NCBI RefSeq assembly: GCF_004801295.1
Contig: NZ_SSOC01000005.1
Coordinates: 248,001-312,000, forward strand
Reading direction: 5' to 3'
Origin: Pseudothauera nasutitermitis
GTDB taxonomy: Bacteria; Pseudomonadota; Gammaproteobacteria; Burkholderiales; Rhodocyclaceae
DNA: 64,000 nucleotides
Shown here piece by piece: positions 50,098 through 57,344 of the stretch. Each line of letters starts with the position of its first letter. The stretch's first letter is position 1. Position numbers and translations under genes: made by a program. Below the pieces are notes generated by a model. That model saw only the letters and a list, made by a program, of their open reading frames with translations, was not told the origin of the DNA and ran no database searches.

Positions 50098-50119
50098 ACC
50101 GGGCGGAGGCGCGCACCGC

Positions 50120-50746
50120 ATGATTCCACTCGACGTTCTGCTGCTGTTCACCGCGGCCTCGCTGGCCCTGGCCATCTCCCCGGGGCCGGACAACCTGTTC
50201 GTGCTCGCGCAGTCCGCACTGCACGGCCGCCGCGCCGGCCTGCTGGTCACGCTGGGGCTGTGCACCGGACTGTTCGCGCACATCGGTGCGGTCGCGCTCG
50301 GGGTCAGCGCGCTGCTGAAGACCTCCGCGCTGGCCTTCACCGTGCTCAAGGCGGTGGGCGCGGCCTATCTGCTCTATCTCGCCTGGCAGGCCTTCCGCGC
50401 CGGCGCCTCCGGCTCCACCGGCGCGGATGCGACGCCCCGGCCCGGCTGGGCCTTGTACGGCCGGGGTATCGTCATGAACGTCACCAACCCCAAGGTGGCG
50501 ATCTTCTTCCTGGCCTTTCTGCCTCAGTTCGCCGATCCCGCGCGCGGCTCGGTGGCCGTGCAGATCGTCCTGCTGGGGCTGGCGTTCCTGCTTTCCGCGC
50601 TGCTGGTGTTCAGCCTGATCGCGACGGGCGCCGGCTATCTGGGCGAACGCCTGCAGCGCTCGCCGCGCGCGCAGATCGCCCTGAACCGGCTGGCCGGCAC
50701 GGTGTTCGTGCTGCTGGCCGGCAAGCTGGCGCTCAGCCGGGCATAG
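50120..50746 (+). CDS. LysE/RhtB family amino-acid exporter
   Basis: A 208-residue inner-membrane protein with about six hydrophobic segments and the family start LALAISPGPDNLFVLAQS, and GIVMNVTNPKVAIFFLAFLPQF in the middle. Members export homoserine, threonine, lysine or other amino acids. Substrate unknown. Third gene in the plus-strand set with gluQ. Confidence 0.9.
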   Translation: MIPLDVLLLFTAASLALAISPGPDNLFVLAQSALHGRRAGLLVTLGLCTGLFAHIGAVALGVSALLKTSALAFTVLKAVGAAYLLYLAWQAFRAGASGSTGADATPRPGWALYGRGIVMNVTNPKVAIFFLAFLPQFADPARGSVAVQIVLLGLAFLLSALLVFSLIATGAGYLGERLQRSPRAQIALNRLAGTVFVLLAGKLALSRA

Positions 50747-50756
50747 CGCCCGCCCA

Positions 50757-50783
50757 AAAGACCGCGCGCCCCGGAGGGCGCGC
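50757..50783 (-). terminator. Intrinsic terminator of the cstA-ybdD transcript
   Basis: GCGCGCCC (50764-50771) pairs with GGGCGCGC (50776-50783); read on the minus strand the stem is followed by TCTTTTGG. It also closes the converging LysE-type gene. Confidence 0.6.
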
Positions 50784-50815
50784 AGCTTGGATCCACTTGC
50801 ACCCGCTCAGCAGCG

Positions 50816-51187
50816 TCAGCACGGGCAACGGGTACCCGCGCGCTCCGCGCTGGGAAAGCGCGCTTCCAGACAGTAGCGGTAGAACTCCTCGCGCGTGAAC
50901 GGCGTGGCCTCCGGATGGCGCGAGCGCATGTGGTCCAGGTAGTACTCGTAATCGTGGATGCCGATCACCAGCCTGCAGGTCTGCACCACCTTCTTCGCCA
51001 CGTCCTTCAGGCCGGACAGCCAGCCCGAACCCAGGCTGTAGCGCTCGAAGTCCTCCGCCGACATGGCGACGCCACCCGGATTCTGCGCGCGCGCATCGGC
51101 CAGGTAGCGGGCATAGGCTTCGTCCAGCCCCGCCTCCGGGGCGGGGGCTGGCTGGTCCTTGCCGGCGAGGTAGGACAGGTCAAGCAC
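50816..51187 (-). CDS. ybdD: YbdD/YjiX family protein with internal duplication
   Basis: Normal YbdD is about 65 residues; this one has 123. Residues 55-123 match YbdD: CRLVIGIHDYEYYLDHMRSR, then HPEATPFTREEFYRYCLEAR and a cysteine-ending tail (RCPC). The first 52 residues repeat part of this: YLADARAQNPGGVAMSAEDF aligns at a constant offset of 55 residues, with shared Tyr, Leu, Arg, Pro, Glu, Phe, Arg, Tyr, Leu. The gene follows cstA with an 8-base overlap, the conserved order in which YbdD is thought to modulate the transporter. Confidence 0.85.
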   Translation of the reverse strand: MLDLSYLAGKDQPAPAPEAGLDEAYARYLADARAQNPGGVAMSAEDFERYSLGSGWLSGLKDVAKKVVQTCRLVIGIHDYEYYLDHMRSRHPEATPFTREEFYRYCLEARFPSAERAGTRCPC

Positions 51188-53237
51188 GCGCGGGCTCCTC
51201 GCGGTAGACGGCCGGCACTTCCTGCGCGGTCGACTGCGGATTGGCGAGCGCCTTGCGGATGTTGATGATCACCGCCACCAGCATGACCACGGCCACGATC
51301 ATGAAGAAGCCGCACAGCACCGCGTTGACCTGGTTGTTGAAGGCCACCCGGCTCATCTGCTCGATGCTCTTGGCCGGTGCCAGGATGGTGCCCTGGGCCG
51401 CCGCCTCGTTGAAGCGGTTGGCCAGCGCGAGGAAGCCGACCTTCGGGTTGTCACTGAAGATCTTCAGCCAGCCGGCGGTCATCGAGGTGATGAACAGCCA
51501 CACGGTGGGCACGATGGTGACCCACGCGTAGCGCTCCTTCTTCATCTTGAACAGCACCGCGGTGCCCAGCAGCAGCGCCATCGCGGCGAGCATCTGGTTG
51601 CCGATGCCGAACAGCGGCCACAGGGTGTTGATGCCGCCGAGCGGATCGACCGTGCCCTGATAGACGAAGTAGCCCCAGCCCGACACCGCCACTGCCGTGC
51701 CGATCAGGTTGCCGGCCAGGCTGCGGGTCTGGCTCATGCCGGGGATGAAGGTGCCGGCCAGATCCTGCACCATGAAGCGGCACGCGCGCGTGCCGGCATC
51801 GACGGCGGTGAGGATGAACAGCGCTTCGAAGAGGATGGCGAAGTGGTACCAGAAGGCCATCATCGCCTTGCTGTTGAAGATGTCGGTGATGATCACCGCC
51901 ATGCCCACGGCAAAGGTCGGCGCGCCGCCGGCGCGCGACAGGATGCTGTGCTCGCCCACGTCCTTGGCCATCTGGGTGAGCAGTTCCGGCGAAATCGCGA
52001 AGCCCCACCCGTTGATCACCTGCGAGGCGGATTCCACCGTGGTGCCGATGACGGCGGCCGGCGAGTTCATCGCGAAGTAGATGCCCGGATCGAGCACCGC
52101 CGCGCAGATCATCGCCATGATGGCGACCAGCGATTCGCCCAGCATGGAGCCGTAGCCGATCACGCGCATGTGGGTTTCGCGCTCGACCAGCTTGGGCGTG
52201 GTGCCGGAGGACACCAGCGCGTGGAAGCCGGAGATCGCGCCGCACGCGATGGTGATGAACAGGAAGGGGAACAGGCTGCCGGAGAACACCGGGCCGGTGC
52301 CGTCGATGAACTGGGTCACCGCCGGCATCTTCAGCTCCGGCAGGGAGATGATGATGCCGATGGCCAGGCCGATGATCACGCCCAGCTTGAGGAAGGTGGA
52401 CAGGTAGTCGCGCGGCGCCAGCAGCAGCCACACCGGCAGCACCGAGGCGACGAAGCCGTAGATCACCAGCGCCAGCGTGAGCTGCGGGCCGGTCATGGTG
52501 AAGAACGGGCCCCAGTATTCGTGGCGGGCGATGTCCTCGCCGAAGATGATCGCGGCCATCATCAGCACAAAGCCGATCACCGAAATCTCGGCAATGCGCC
52601 CCGGGCGGATGAAGCGCATGTAGATGCCCATGAACAGCGCGATGGGAATCGTCGCGGCGATGGTGAAGGTGCCCCACGGGCTTTCCGCCAGCGCCTTGAC
52701 CACCACCAGGGCGAGCGCGGAGAGGATGATGATCATCACGCCCAGCGCGCCCAGCATGACGATCAGCCCGGCGAAGGAGCCCAGTTCCTGCTTGGCCATC
52801 TCGCCCAGCGAACGGCCGTCGCGGCGCGCGGAGATGAACAGCACGAGGAAATCCTGCACCGCGCCGGCCAGCATCACGCCGACCAGGATCCAGATGGTGC
52901 CGGGCAGGAAGCCCATCTGCGCCGCCAGAATCGGCCCCACCAGCGGGCCCGCGCCGGCGATCGCGGCGAAGTGGTGGCCGAACAGCACCCACTTGTTGGT
53001 CGGCACGTAGTCCAGGCCGTCGTTGCGGCGCTCGGCCGGCGTCAGGCGCCGGTCGTCCAGCTCGAAGACCTTCTCGGCGATGAACTTGCTGTAGAAGCGG
53101 TAGGCGATCGAGTAGCACGACAAGGCGGCCAGCACCAGCCAGGCCGCGTTGACGGTCTCGCCCCGGCTCAGCGCAAGCATGCCGAAGCCCGCCGCGCCGA
53201 CCAGCGCGACGGCCAACCAGATGATCTTTTCTTTCAC
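51180..53237 (-). CDS. cstA: CstA-family pyruvate/peptide transporter
   Basis: A 685-residue membrane protein with roughly 16 hydrophobic segments and the CstA motifs VPTNKWVLFGHHFAAIAGAG, GALGVMII and SGFHALVSSGTTPK. CstA-type carriers import pyruvate or peptides under carbon limitation. The start is GTG 53237 with GGAGAGG upstream; no ATG is available. It heads a two-gene transcript with ybdD. Confidence 0.95.
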   Translation of the reverse strand: MKEKIIWLAVALVGAAGFGMLALSRGETVNAAWLVLAALSCYSIAYRFYSKFIAEKVFELDDRRLTPAERRNDGLDYVPTNKWVLFGHHFAAIAGAGPLVGPILAAQMGFLPGTIWILVGVMLAGAVQDFLVLFISARRDGRSLGEMAKQELGSFAGLIVMLGALGVMIIILSALALVVVKALAESPWGTFTIAATIPIALFMGIYMRFIRPGRIAEISVIGFVLMMAAIIFGEDIARHEYWGPFFTMTGPQLTLALVIYGFVASVLPVWLLLAPRDYLSTFLKLGVIIGLAIGIIISLPELKMPAVTQFIDGTGPVFSGSLFPFLFITIACGAISGFHALVSSGTTPKLVERETHMRVIGYGSMLGESLVAIMAMICAAVLDPGIYFAMNSPAAVIGTTVESASQVINGWGFAISPELLTQMAKDVGEHSILSRAGGAPTFAVGMAVIITDIFNSKAMMAFWYHFAILFEALFILTAVDAGTRACRFMVQDLAGTFIPGMSQTRSLAGNLIGTAVAVSGWGYFVYQGTVDPLGGINTLWPLFGIGNQMLAAMALLLGTAVLFKMKKERYAWVTIVPTVWLFITSMTAGWLKIFSDNPKVGFLALANRFNEAAAQGTILAPAKSIEQMSRVAFNNQVNAVLCGFFMIVAVVMLVAVIINIRKALANPQSTAQEVPAVYREEPARA

Positions 53238-53534
53238 GTTGATCCTCTCCTGTTACGGTGCCCCACGAACGGAGGCACCATTCTTGTGCTGCGCGACGCC
53301 CGTTTACGGTGCGCACGGCCAGCCCGGATTCTATGTCCGGCCAGGAGACGAAAGTATCAGTAAAATCAATATGATGATAAGCCCAGTCTCTTGCTTGCGA
53401 GCCACCGGAAAGAGCGTCCGGCATTAACACCAAATGCATATCCATCAAGTATTAGAAAGGATTTTCTCCGGCATTGCGGGCGTGTTCGCGAAGCAAGCCA
53501 GGCAAGGCCCGCCAGCCGGTATCCTGGAGTTCGC
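53238..53534. other. Gene-free region upstream of cstA
   Basis: This 297-base gap contains the ribosome site of cstA, then an AT-rich stretch (about 53350-53460) that stands out from its surroundings. On the minus strand TTATCA (53373-53378 area) and GATACT could be promoter hexamers, but the match is poor. I see no CRP-like dyad, no tRNA and no convincing reading frame. The rest near 53500 is the run-up to the clsB end. Confidence 0.3.
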
Positions 53535-54692
53535 TCAGTGCTTGCCGCCGTATCCGGCCACGCCGATGGCGAGGCGGACGAACTGATAGGCCAGCCAGCT
53601 GGCGGCACGGCGCAGCAGTCCCTGCCGGCGCCAGCCCGCCGGCGCCAGTTCGCGCGCGCCCTGCTCCATCGCACGCGTCACGCTGTCGTGCAGGCGGCCG
53701 GCGAACGCCTCGTCGGCCACCACCACGTTGGCCTCGCGCGCCAGCAGCAGGCTGAACGGGTCGATGTTGCTCGACCCCACGGTGGCCCAGCGCCGGTCCA
53801 CCACGGCCACCTTGGCGTGCAGATAGCTGCGGTGGTACTCGAACAGGCGGATGCCGTGCCCGAGGAAGTACGGATACAGCGCACGGCTGGCGTGCGCCAG
53901 CACCGGATGATCCACCAGCCCCTGCAGCAGCAGCGTCACCCGCACGCCGCGCCGCACCGCTTCGATCAGCGCGCGGCGGAAACGCCGCCCGGGAAAGAAG
54001 TACGCGCAGGCGATCAGCACCTCCCCGCGTGCGTGGCCGATGGCCGCCAGATAGGCGTTTTCGATGTCGCGCCGGTGGCGCAGGTTGTCGCGGATCAGGA
54101 AGGCCGCGCGCAGCCGGCCGGCCCGTTCCGCGCGGGCGGGCACGCGCAGCGGCTCGTTGAGCCGGCGGCTGAAGTTGGCCCACGACACCAGTTGCCACAG
54201 GTGATGCACCGCCGCCAGCATGCGGGCGACGATGGGCCCTTCGGCACGCACCGCGTAGTCGTGGCGCGGATGGGGTGGGCCGCCGGCCTCGAAATCGTCG
54301 ATGATGTTGATGCCGCCGACGAAGGCCACCCGCCCATCCACCACCACCAGCTTGCGGTGCATGCGCCGCAGACGGTGGCGGCGCAGGGACAGCGCGCGCA
54401 GTTCGGGCCGGTAGATCAGCACCTGCACGCCATCGCCTTCCAGCAGGGGCATCAGCTCGCGCACGAAGGCGCGTCCGCCGAAGCCATCGACCAGCACATG
54501 CACGCGCACGCCGCGCTGCGCCGCACGCCCCAGTTCGGCGGCCACGCGGCGGCCGGTGGCATCGTTCTCGAACAGATAGGTCTCGAGAAAGATTTCCTGC
54601 GCGGCCCGCTCGAGCTCCGCCAGCAGCGCGGGGAAATACTCCTGGCCGGTTTCCAGCAGGGTCAGCGCGTTGCCGGCAACCAGGCGGCTCAC
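53535..54692 (-). CDS. clsB: Cardiolipin synthase, ClsB type
   Basis: The 385-residue phospholipase D superfamily protein has two HKD motifs, HRKLVVVDGRVAFVGGIN at about residue 111 and HAKVAVVDRRWATVGSSNID at about 290. It lacks the two N-terminal membrane helices of ClsA, and its start LVAGNALTLLETGQEYFPAL is like ClsB. It condenses phosphatidylglycerol into cardiolipin. It overlaps the upstream EEP gene, the ybhO-ybhP pairing known from E. coli. Confidence 0.92.
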   Translation of the reverse strand: MSRLVAGNALTLLETGQEYFPALLAELERAAQEIFLETYLFENDATGRRVAAELGRAAQRGVRVHVLVDGFGGRAFVRELMPLLEGDGVQVLIYRPELRALSLRRHRLRRMHRKLVVVDGRVAFVGGINIIDDFEAGGPPHPRHDYAVRAEGPIVARMLAAVHHLWQLVSWANFSRRLNEPLRVPARAERAGRLRAAFLIRDNLRHRRDIENAYLAAIGHARGEVLIACAYFFPGRRFRRALIEAVRRGVRVTLLLQGLVDHPVLAHASRALYPYFLGHGIRLFEYHRSYLHAKVAVVDRRWATVGSSNIDPFSLLLAREANVVVADEAFAGRLHDSVTRAMEQGARELAPAGWRRQGLLRRAASWLAYQFVRLAIGVAGYGGKH

Positions 54693-55438
54693 CCGGTCGG
54701 CTCCAGCTCGGCGGTCAGGGCTGCGTGGTCGGACAGCCCGGCCCAGGCCGGGCCGTGGTGCACCCGCGCATCGCGCACCTTGAAGCCGCGCACGTAGATG
54801 CGATCCAGGCGGAACATCGGCAGACGGCTGGGGAAGCTGCGTGCCGGCACGCCGCGCACGCCGTGAAAGGCCTCGGTGAGCCCCAGCCGGCGTCCGAGCA
54901 GATCGTCCGCACGATTGCGCCAGTCGTTGAAATCCCCGGCGATGATCAGCGGCGCGCCGTCCGGCGCCAGACGTTCCATGCGCTCAGCCAGCGCCTCCAT
55001 CTGGCGCCGCCGGCTGCCGCCCATCAGGCCCAGATGCACGCATACGCAGTGCACCGGCTGACCGAAGGCCGGCAGTTCCACCTCGCAATGCAGCAGGCCG
55101 CGGCGCTCGAAACGGTGGTCGGAAACGTCCTGGTTGTCGGCGCTCAGGATCAGGTGGCGGCTGAGGATGGCGTTGCCGTGGTGGCCGTGGTCATACACCG
55201 CGTTGCCGCCGTAGGCGGTCTGCTGCCAGGCGTCCTCGGCGAGGAATTCATGCTGGGCCGAGGCCGGCCAGTTGTGGTGGCGGCCCGCGTGGCCCAGGTG
55301 CAGGCCCTGCACTTCCTGCAGGAACACCAGGTCCACGTCCAGGCTGCGCAGGCGGTCGCGCAACTCATGCACCACCATGCGACGGTTGAACTGCGAGAAA
55401 CCCTTGTGGATGTTGTACGTGCAGATGCGCAGATTCAT
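54689..55438 (-). CDS. Endonuclease/exonuclease/phosphatase family protein (YbhP-like)
   Basis: A 249-residue EEP-fold hydrolase: RICTYNIHKGFSQFNRR, LQEVQGLHLGH with the metal-binding glutamate, GDFNDWRN and LSDHAALTAEL with the catalytic Asp-His. Same family as YbhP, the partner of ClsB in E. coli, so a lipid phosphodiesterase role is likely. ATG 55438 is chosen; the longer frame lies in the intergenic promoter region. Confidence 0.9.
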   Translation of the reverse strand: MNLRICTYNIHKGFSQFNRRMVVHELRDRLRSLDVDLVFLQEVQGLHLGHAGRHHNWPASAQHEFLAEDAWQQTAYGGNAVYDHGHHGNAILSRHLILSADNQDVSDHRFERRGLLHCEVELPAFGQPVHCVCVHLGLMGGSRRRQMEALAERMERLAPDGAPLIIAGDFNDWRNRADDLLGRRLGLTEAFHGVRGVPARSFPSRLPMFRLDRIYVRGFKVRDARVHHGPAWAGLSDHAALTAELEPTG

Positions 55439-55474
55439 GAGCGGGCGGGTGCCGGGACGAAAATGGCGACAAGG

Positions 55475-55481
55475 CATAATA
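55475..55481. promoter_or_regulatory. Overlapping -10-like elements in the divergent gap
   Basis: The same bases read CATAAT on the plus strand (55475-55480) and TATTAT on the minus strand (55476-55481). They stand 34 bases before the RubisCO-like gene and 38 bases before the EEP gene. -35 partners are weak on both sides. Confidence 0.3.
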
Positions 55482-55513
55482 GGCAGTCCGAAGACTTAGC
55501 TTAAACCCTTTTC

Positions 55514-56611
55514 ATGGATAGATTGCGGGCGACATACCGGGTTCGCGCCGGGGCCGGCGAGATCGAACGGCGCGCCGAGGCGCTGGCCGTGGAGCAGAGC
55601 GTGGAGATGCCGCCGGGCGCGGTGCGCGATGCGCGCGTGGCCGACGAGGTGATCGGCCGGGTAGAGGAGGTGGCGGCCGACGGTGACGGGCATTTCCGCG
55701 TCACTCTCGGGCTGGCGCTGGAAACCACCGGCTTCGAGGCCGGCCAGTTGATGAACATGCTGTTCGGCAACTGCTCGCTGCAGCCCGAGGTCGAGTTGGT
55801 CGACGTGGACCTGCCCGAACCCGCGCTGGCACGCTTCGGCGGCCCGCGTTTCGGCATCGTCGGCCTGCGCGCGCTGGCGGGCGCAGAGCACCGCCCGCTG
55901 ACCTGCAGCGCGTTGAAACCACAGGGCAGCTCCCCCGAAGCACTGGCCGCGCTGGCCGGCGCGCTGGCCGCCGGCGGCATCGACCTCATCAAGGACGACC
56001 ACGGCCTGGCCGACCAGGCCGCCGCCCCCTTCGCCCGCCGCGTGGAAGCCGTGCAGCGCGCCATCGACGCCGCCAACCGCGCCGGCGGCGGGCGCTGCGT
56101 GTACGCCCCCAGCCTCACCGGCGGCCCGCGCCGGCTGCACGAACAGCTGCGCATCGCGCGCGAGGCCGGCGTGGGCATGCTGATGCTCGCGCCGATGGTT
56201 TCCGGTCTGGGCGCGCTGCAGGAACTCGCCGAGGAGGCCGGCCTGCCCATCCTCGCCCACCCCGCGCTCGGCGGTGCGGCGCGCATCGCCCCGCCCGCGC
56301 TGATCGGCAAGCTGTTCCGCCTGGCCGGCGCCGACGCGGTGATCTATCCCAACCACGGCGGGCGCTTCAGCTACGGCCCGCACACCTGCCGGGCCATCGC
56401 CGGAGCCGCGCGCGAGCCCTGGGGCCCGCTGCGCGCGGCGCTGCCGGTGCCGGCCGGCGGCATGACGCCGCAGCGCGTCGAGGAGATGGTGGATTTCTAC
56501 GGCCGCGACGTGATGCTGCTGATCGGCGGCGCCCTGCTGGAAGCCGACGACCCCACCGCCGCCGCGCGTGATTTCGTGCGCCGCGTGCACACCCTGGGAG
56601 AAGCGCGATGA
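55514..56611 (+). CDS. RubisCO-like protein (form IV), likely methylthioribulose-1-phosphate isomerase
   Basis: The 365-residue protein has the RubisCO large-subunit fold but changed active-site residues. Lys135 (CSALKPQG) matches the catalytic lysine of KPK, but the second lysine is Gln137. GGIDLIKDDH keeps the carbamylated Lys160 and Asp162, with His163 in place of the metal-binding glutamate. His249 and Gly-Gly pairs at 315-316 and 338-339 match phosphate sites; the loop-6 lysine is lost (NHGGRFSYG). These changes exclude CO2 fixation. The adjoining cupin gene is the pairing of Rhodospirillum rubrum, where the RLP isomerises 5-methylthioribulose 1-phosphate. No Shine-Dalgarno is visible before ATG 55514. 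Confidence 0.88.
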   Translation: MDRLRATYRVRAGAGEIERRAEALAVEQSVEMPPGAVRDARVADEVIGRVEEVAADGDGHFRVTLGLALETTGFEAGQLMNMLFGNCSLQPEVELVDVDLPEPALARFGGPRFGIVGLRALAGAEHRPLTCSALKPQGSSPEALAALAGALAAGGIDLIKDDHGLADQAAAPFARRVEAVQRAIDAANRAGGGRCVYAPSLTGGPRRLHEQLRIAREAGVGMLMLAPMVSGLGALQELAEEAGLPILAHPALGGAARIAPPALIGKLFRLAGADAVIYPNHGGRFSYGPHTCRAIAGAAREPWGPLRAALPVPAGGMTPQRVEEMVDFYGRDVMLLIGGALLEADDPTAAARDFVRRVHTLGEAR

Positions 56612-57057
56612 ACCCGCCCGTGTTCCGCAAGGCCCGCGCCGGACGGCGCTGGGACGACACCGAGGTGCTCGAATACAAACCGGAAGGCAGCGCGCCCTTC
56701 CGCGACATCCGCCGCCAGCTGCTGTTCCGTACCGATGCGCTGGGCTGCGAACTGCGCTACTTCGAGATCGGCCCCGGCGGCCATTCCACGCTGGAGCGCC
56801 ACGAGCACGAGCACGCCGTGCTGATCCTCTCCGGCGGCGGCGCCTGCCTGGCGGGCGGCGAGGTGCGCGCGGTGGGCGTGCATGACCTGGTGCATATTCC
56901 GGCATTGAGCTGGCACCAGTTCCGCGCCAGCGAGGGCGGCCATCTCGGCTTCCTGTGCATGGTCAACGTGCAGCGCGATCGCCCGCAGTTGCCCGGCGAG
57001 GACGACCTGGCCGCGCTGCGCCGCGACCCGAAGGTGGCGGCCTTCATCCGCCCCTGA
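56608..57057 (+). CDS. Cupin protein, candidate methylthioxylulose-5-phosphate methylsulfurylase
   Basis: A 149-residue single-domain cupin. Motif 1, ERHEHEHAVLILSGGG (residues 63-78), gives three histidines (65, 67, 69); motif 2 is LVHIPALSWHQFRAS with His103. It overlaps the RubisCO-like gene by an ATGA junction, so they are translated together. In R. rubrum the cupin of this pairing converts 1-methylthioxylulose 5-phosphate to deoxyxylulose 5-phosphate and methanethiol. The call rests on fold, residues and gene order; a generic cupin function cannot be excluded. Confidence 0.78.
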   Translation: MNPPVFRKARAGRRWDDTEVLEYKPEGSAPFRDIRRQLLFRTDALGCELRYFEIGPGGHSTLERHEHEHAVLILSGGGACLAGGEVRAVGVHDLVHIPALSWHQFRASEGGHLGFLCMVNVQRDRPQLPGEDDLAALRRDPKVAAFIRP

Positions 57058-57344
57058 AGCGCGCCGGTACTCGCGCGCAGCGCACGCCCCTGGCAAGGCC
57101 CCGGCCGGTATTGCCCGCGCCTGGCGAAATTTGATTTAGCACAAAGTAATATTCACCCCGCCCGAACTATAGTGCGGCCGGCGAAGCAGCCTTCTCCGCG
57201 TCGGTCTTCCGCAACACTTGGCGATGTGCAGGCAATGCGCCCTTGCACGCCGGATCGCACCCGACGGGCCGTGGCACCATGCCTGTCCGGACTTTCTCCG
57301 CCATCTGCGCACCCCCGCGGATCGGTCGTCAAGGAGACAGTACC
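57058..57344 (+). promoter_or_regulatory. Leader region of the kinase-CheY-CheX operon
   Basis: A 287-base gene-free region. An AT-rich patch at 57129-57155 is followed by TATAGT (57168-57173), a good -10 hexamer, but no TTGACA-like -35 is placed correctly (AGTAAT at 57145). The remaining 170 bases are a GC-rich leader without a clear frame, ending in AAGGAG (57331-57336). Confidence 0.4.

Noticed and set aside
51451-53448. A long minus-strand frame extending upstream of cstA that could encode an N-terminal leader peptide
   Set aside because: It is out of frame with cstA and its later part reads the cstA sequence in the wrong frame; the first 60 codons have no ribosome site.
55514-56611. A carbon-fixing RubisCO
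   Set aside because: The second catalytic lysine, the metal-ligand glutamate and the loop-6 lysine are replaced, and no small subunit or phosphoribulokinase is nearby.
57129-57175. A sigma-28 (flagellar) promoter before the kinase-CheY-CheX operon
   Set aside because: CGCCCGAACTAT is only a faint match to GCCGATAA and the -35 TAAA is misplaced; a sigma-70 -10 is a better reading.
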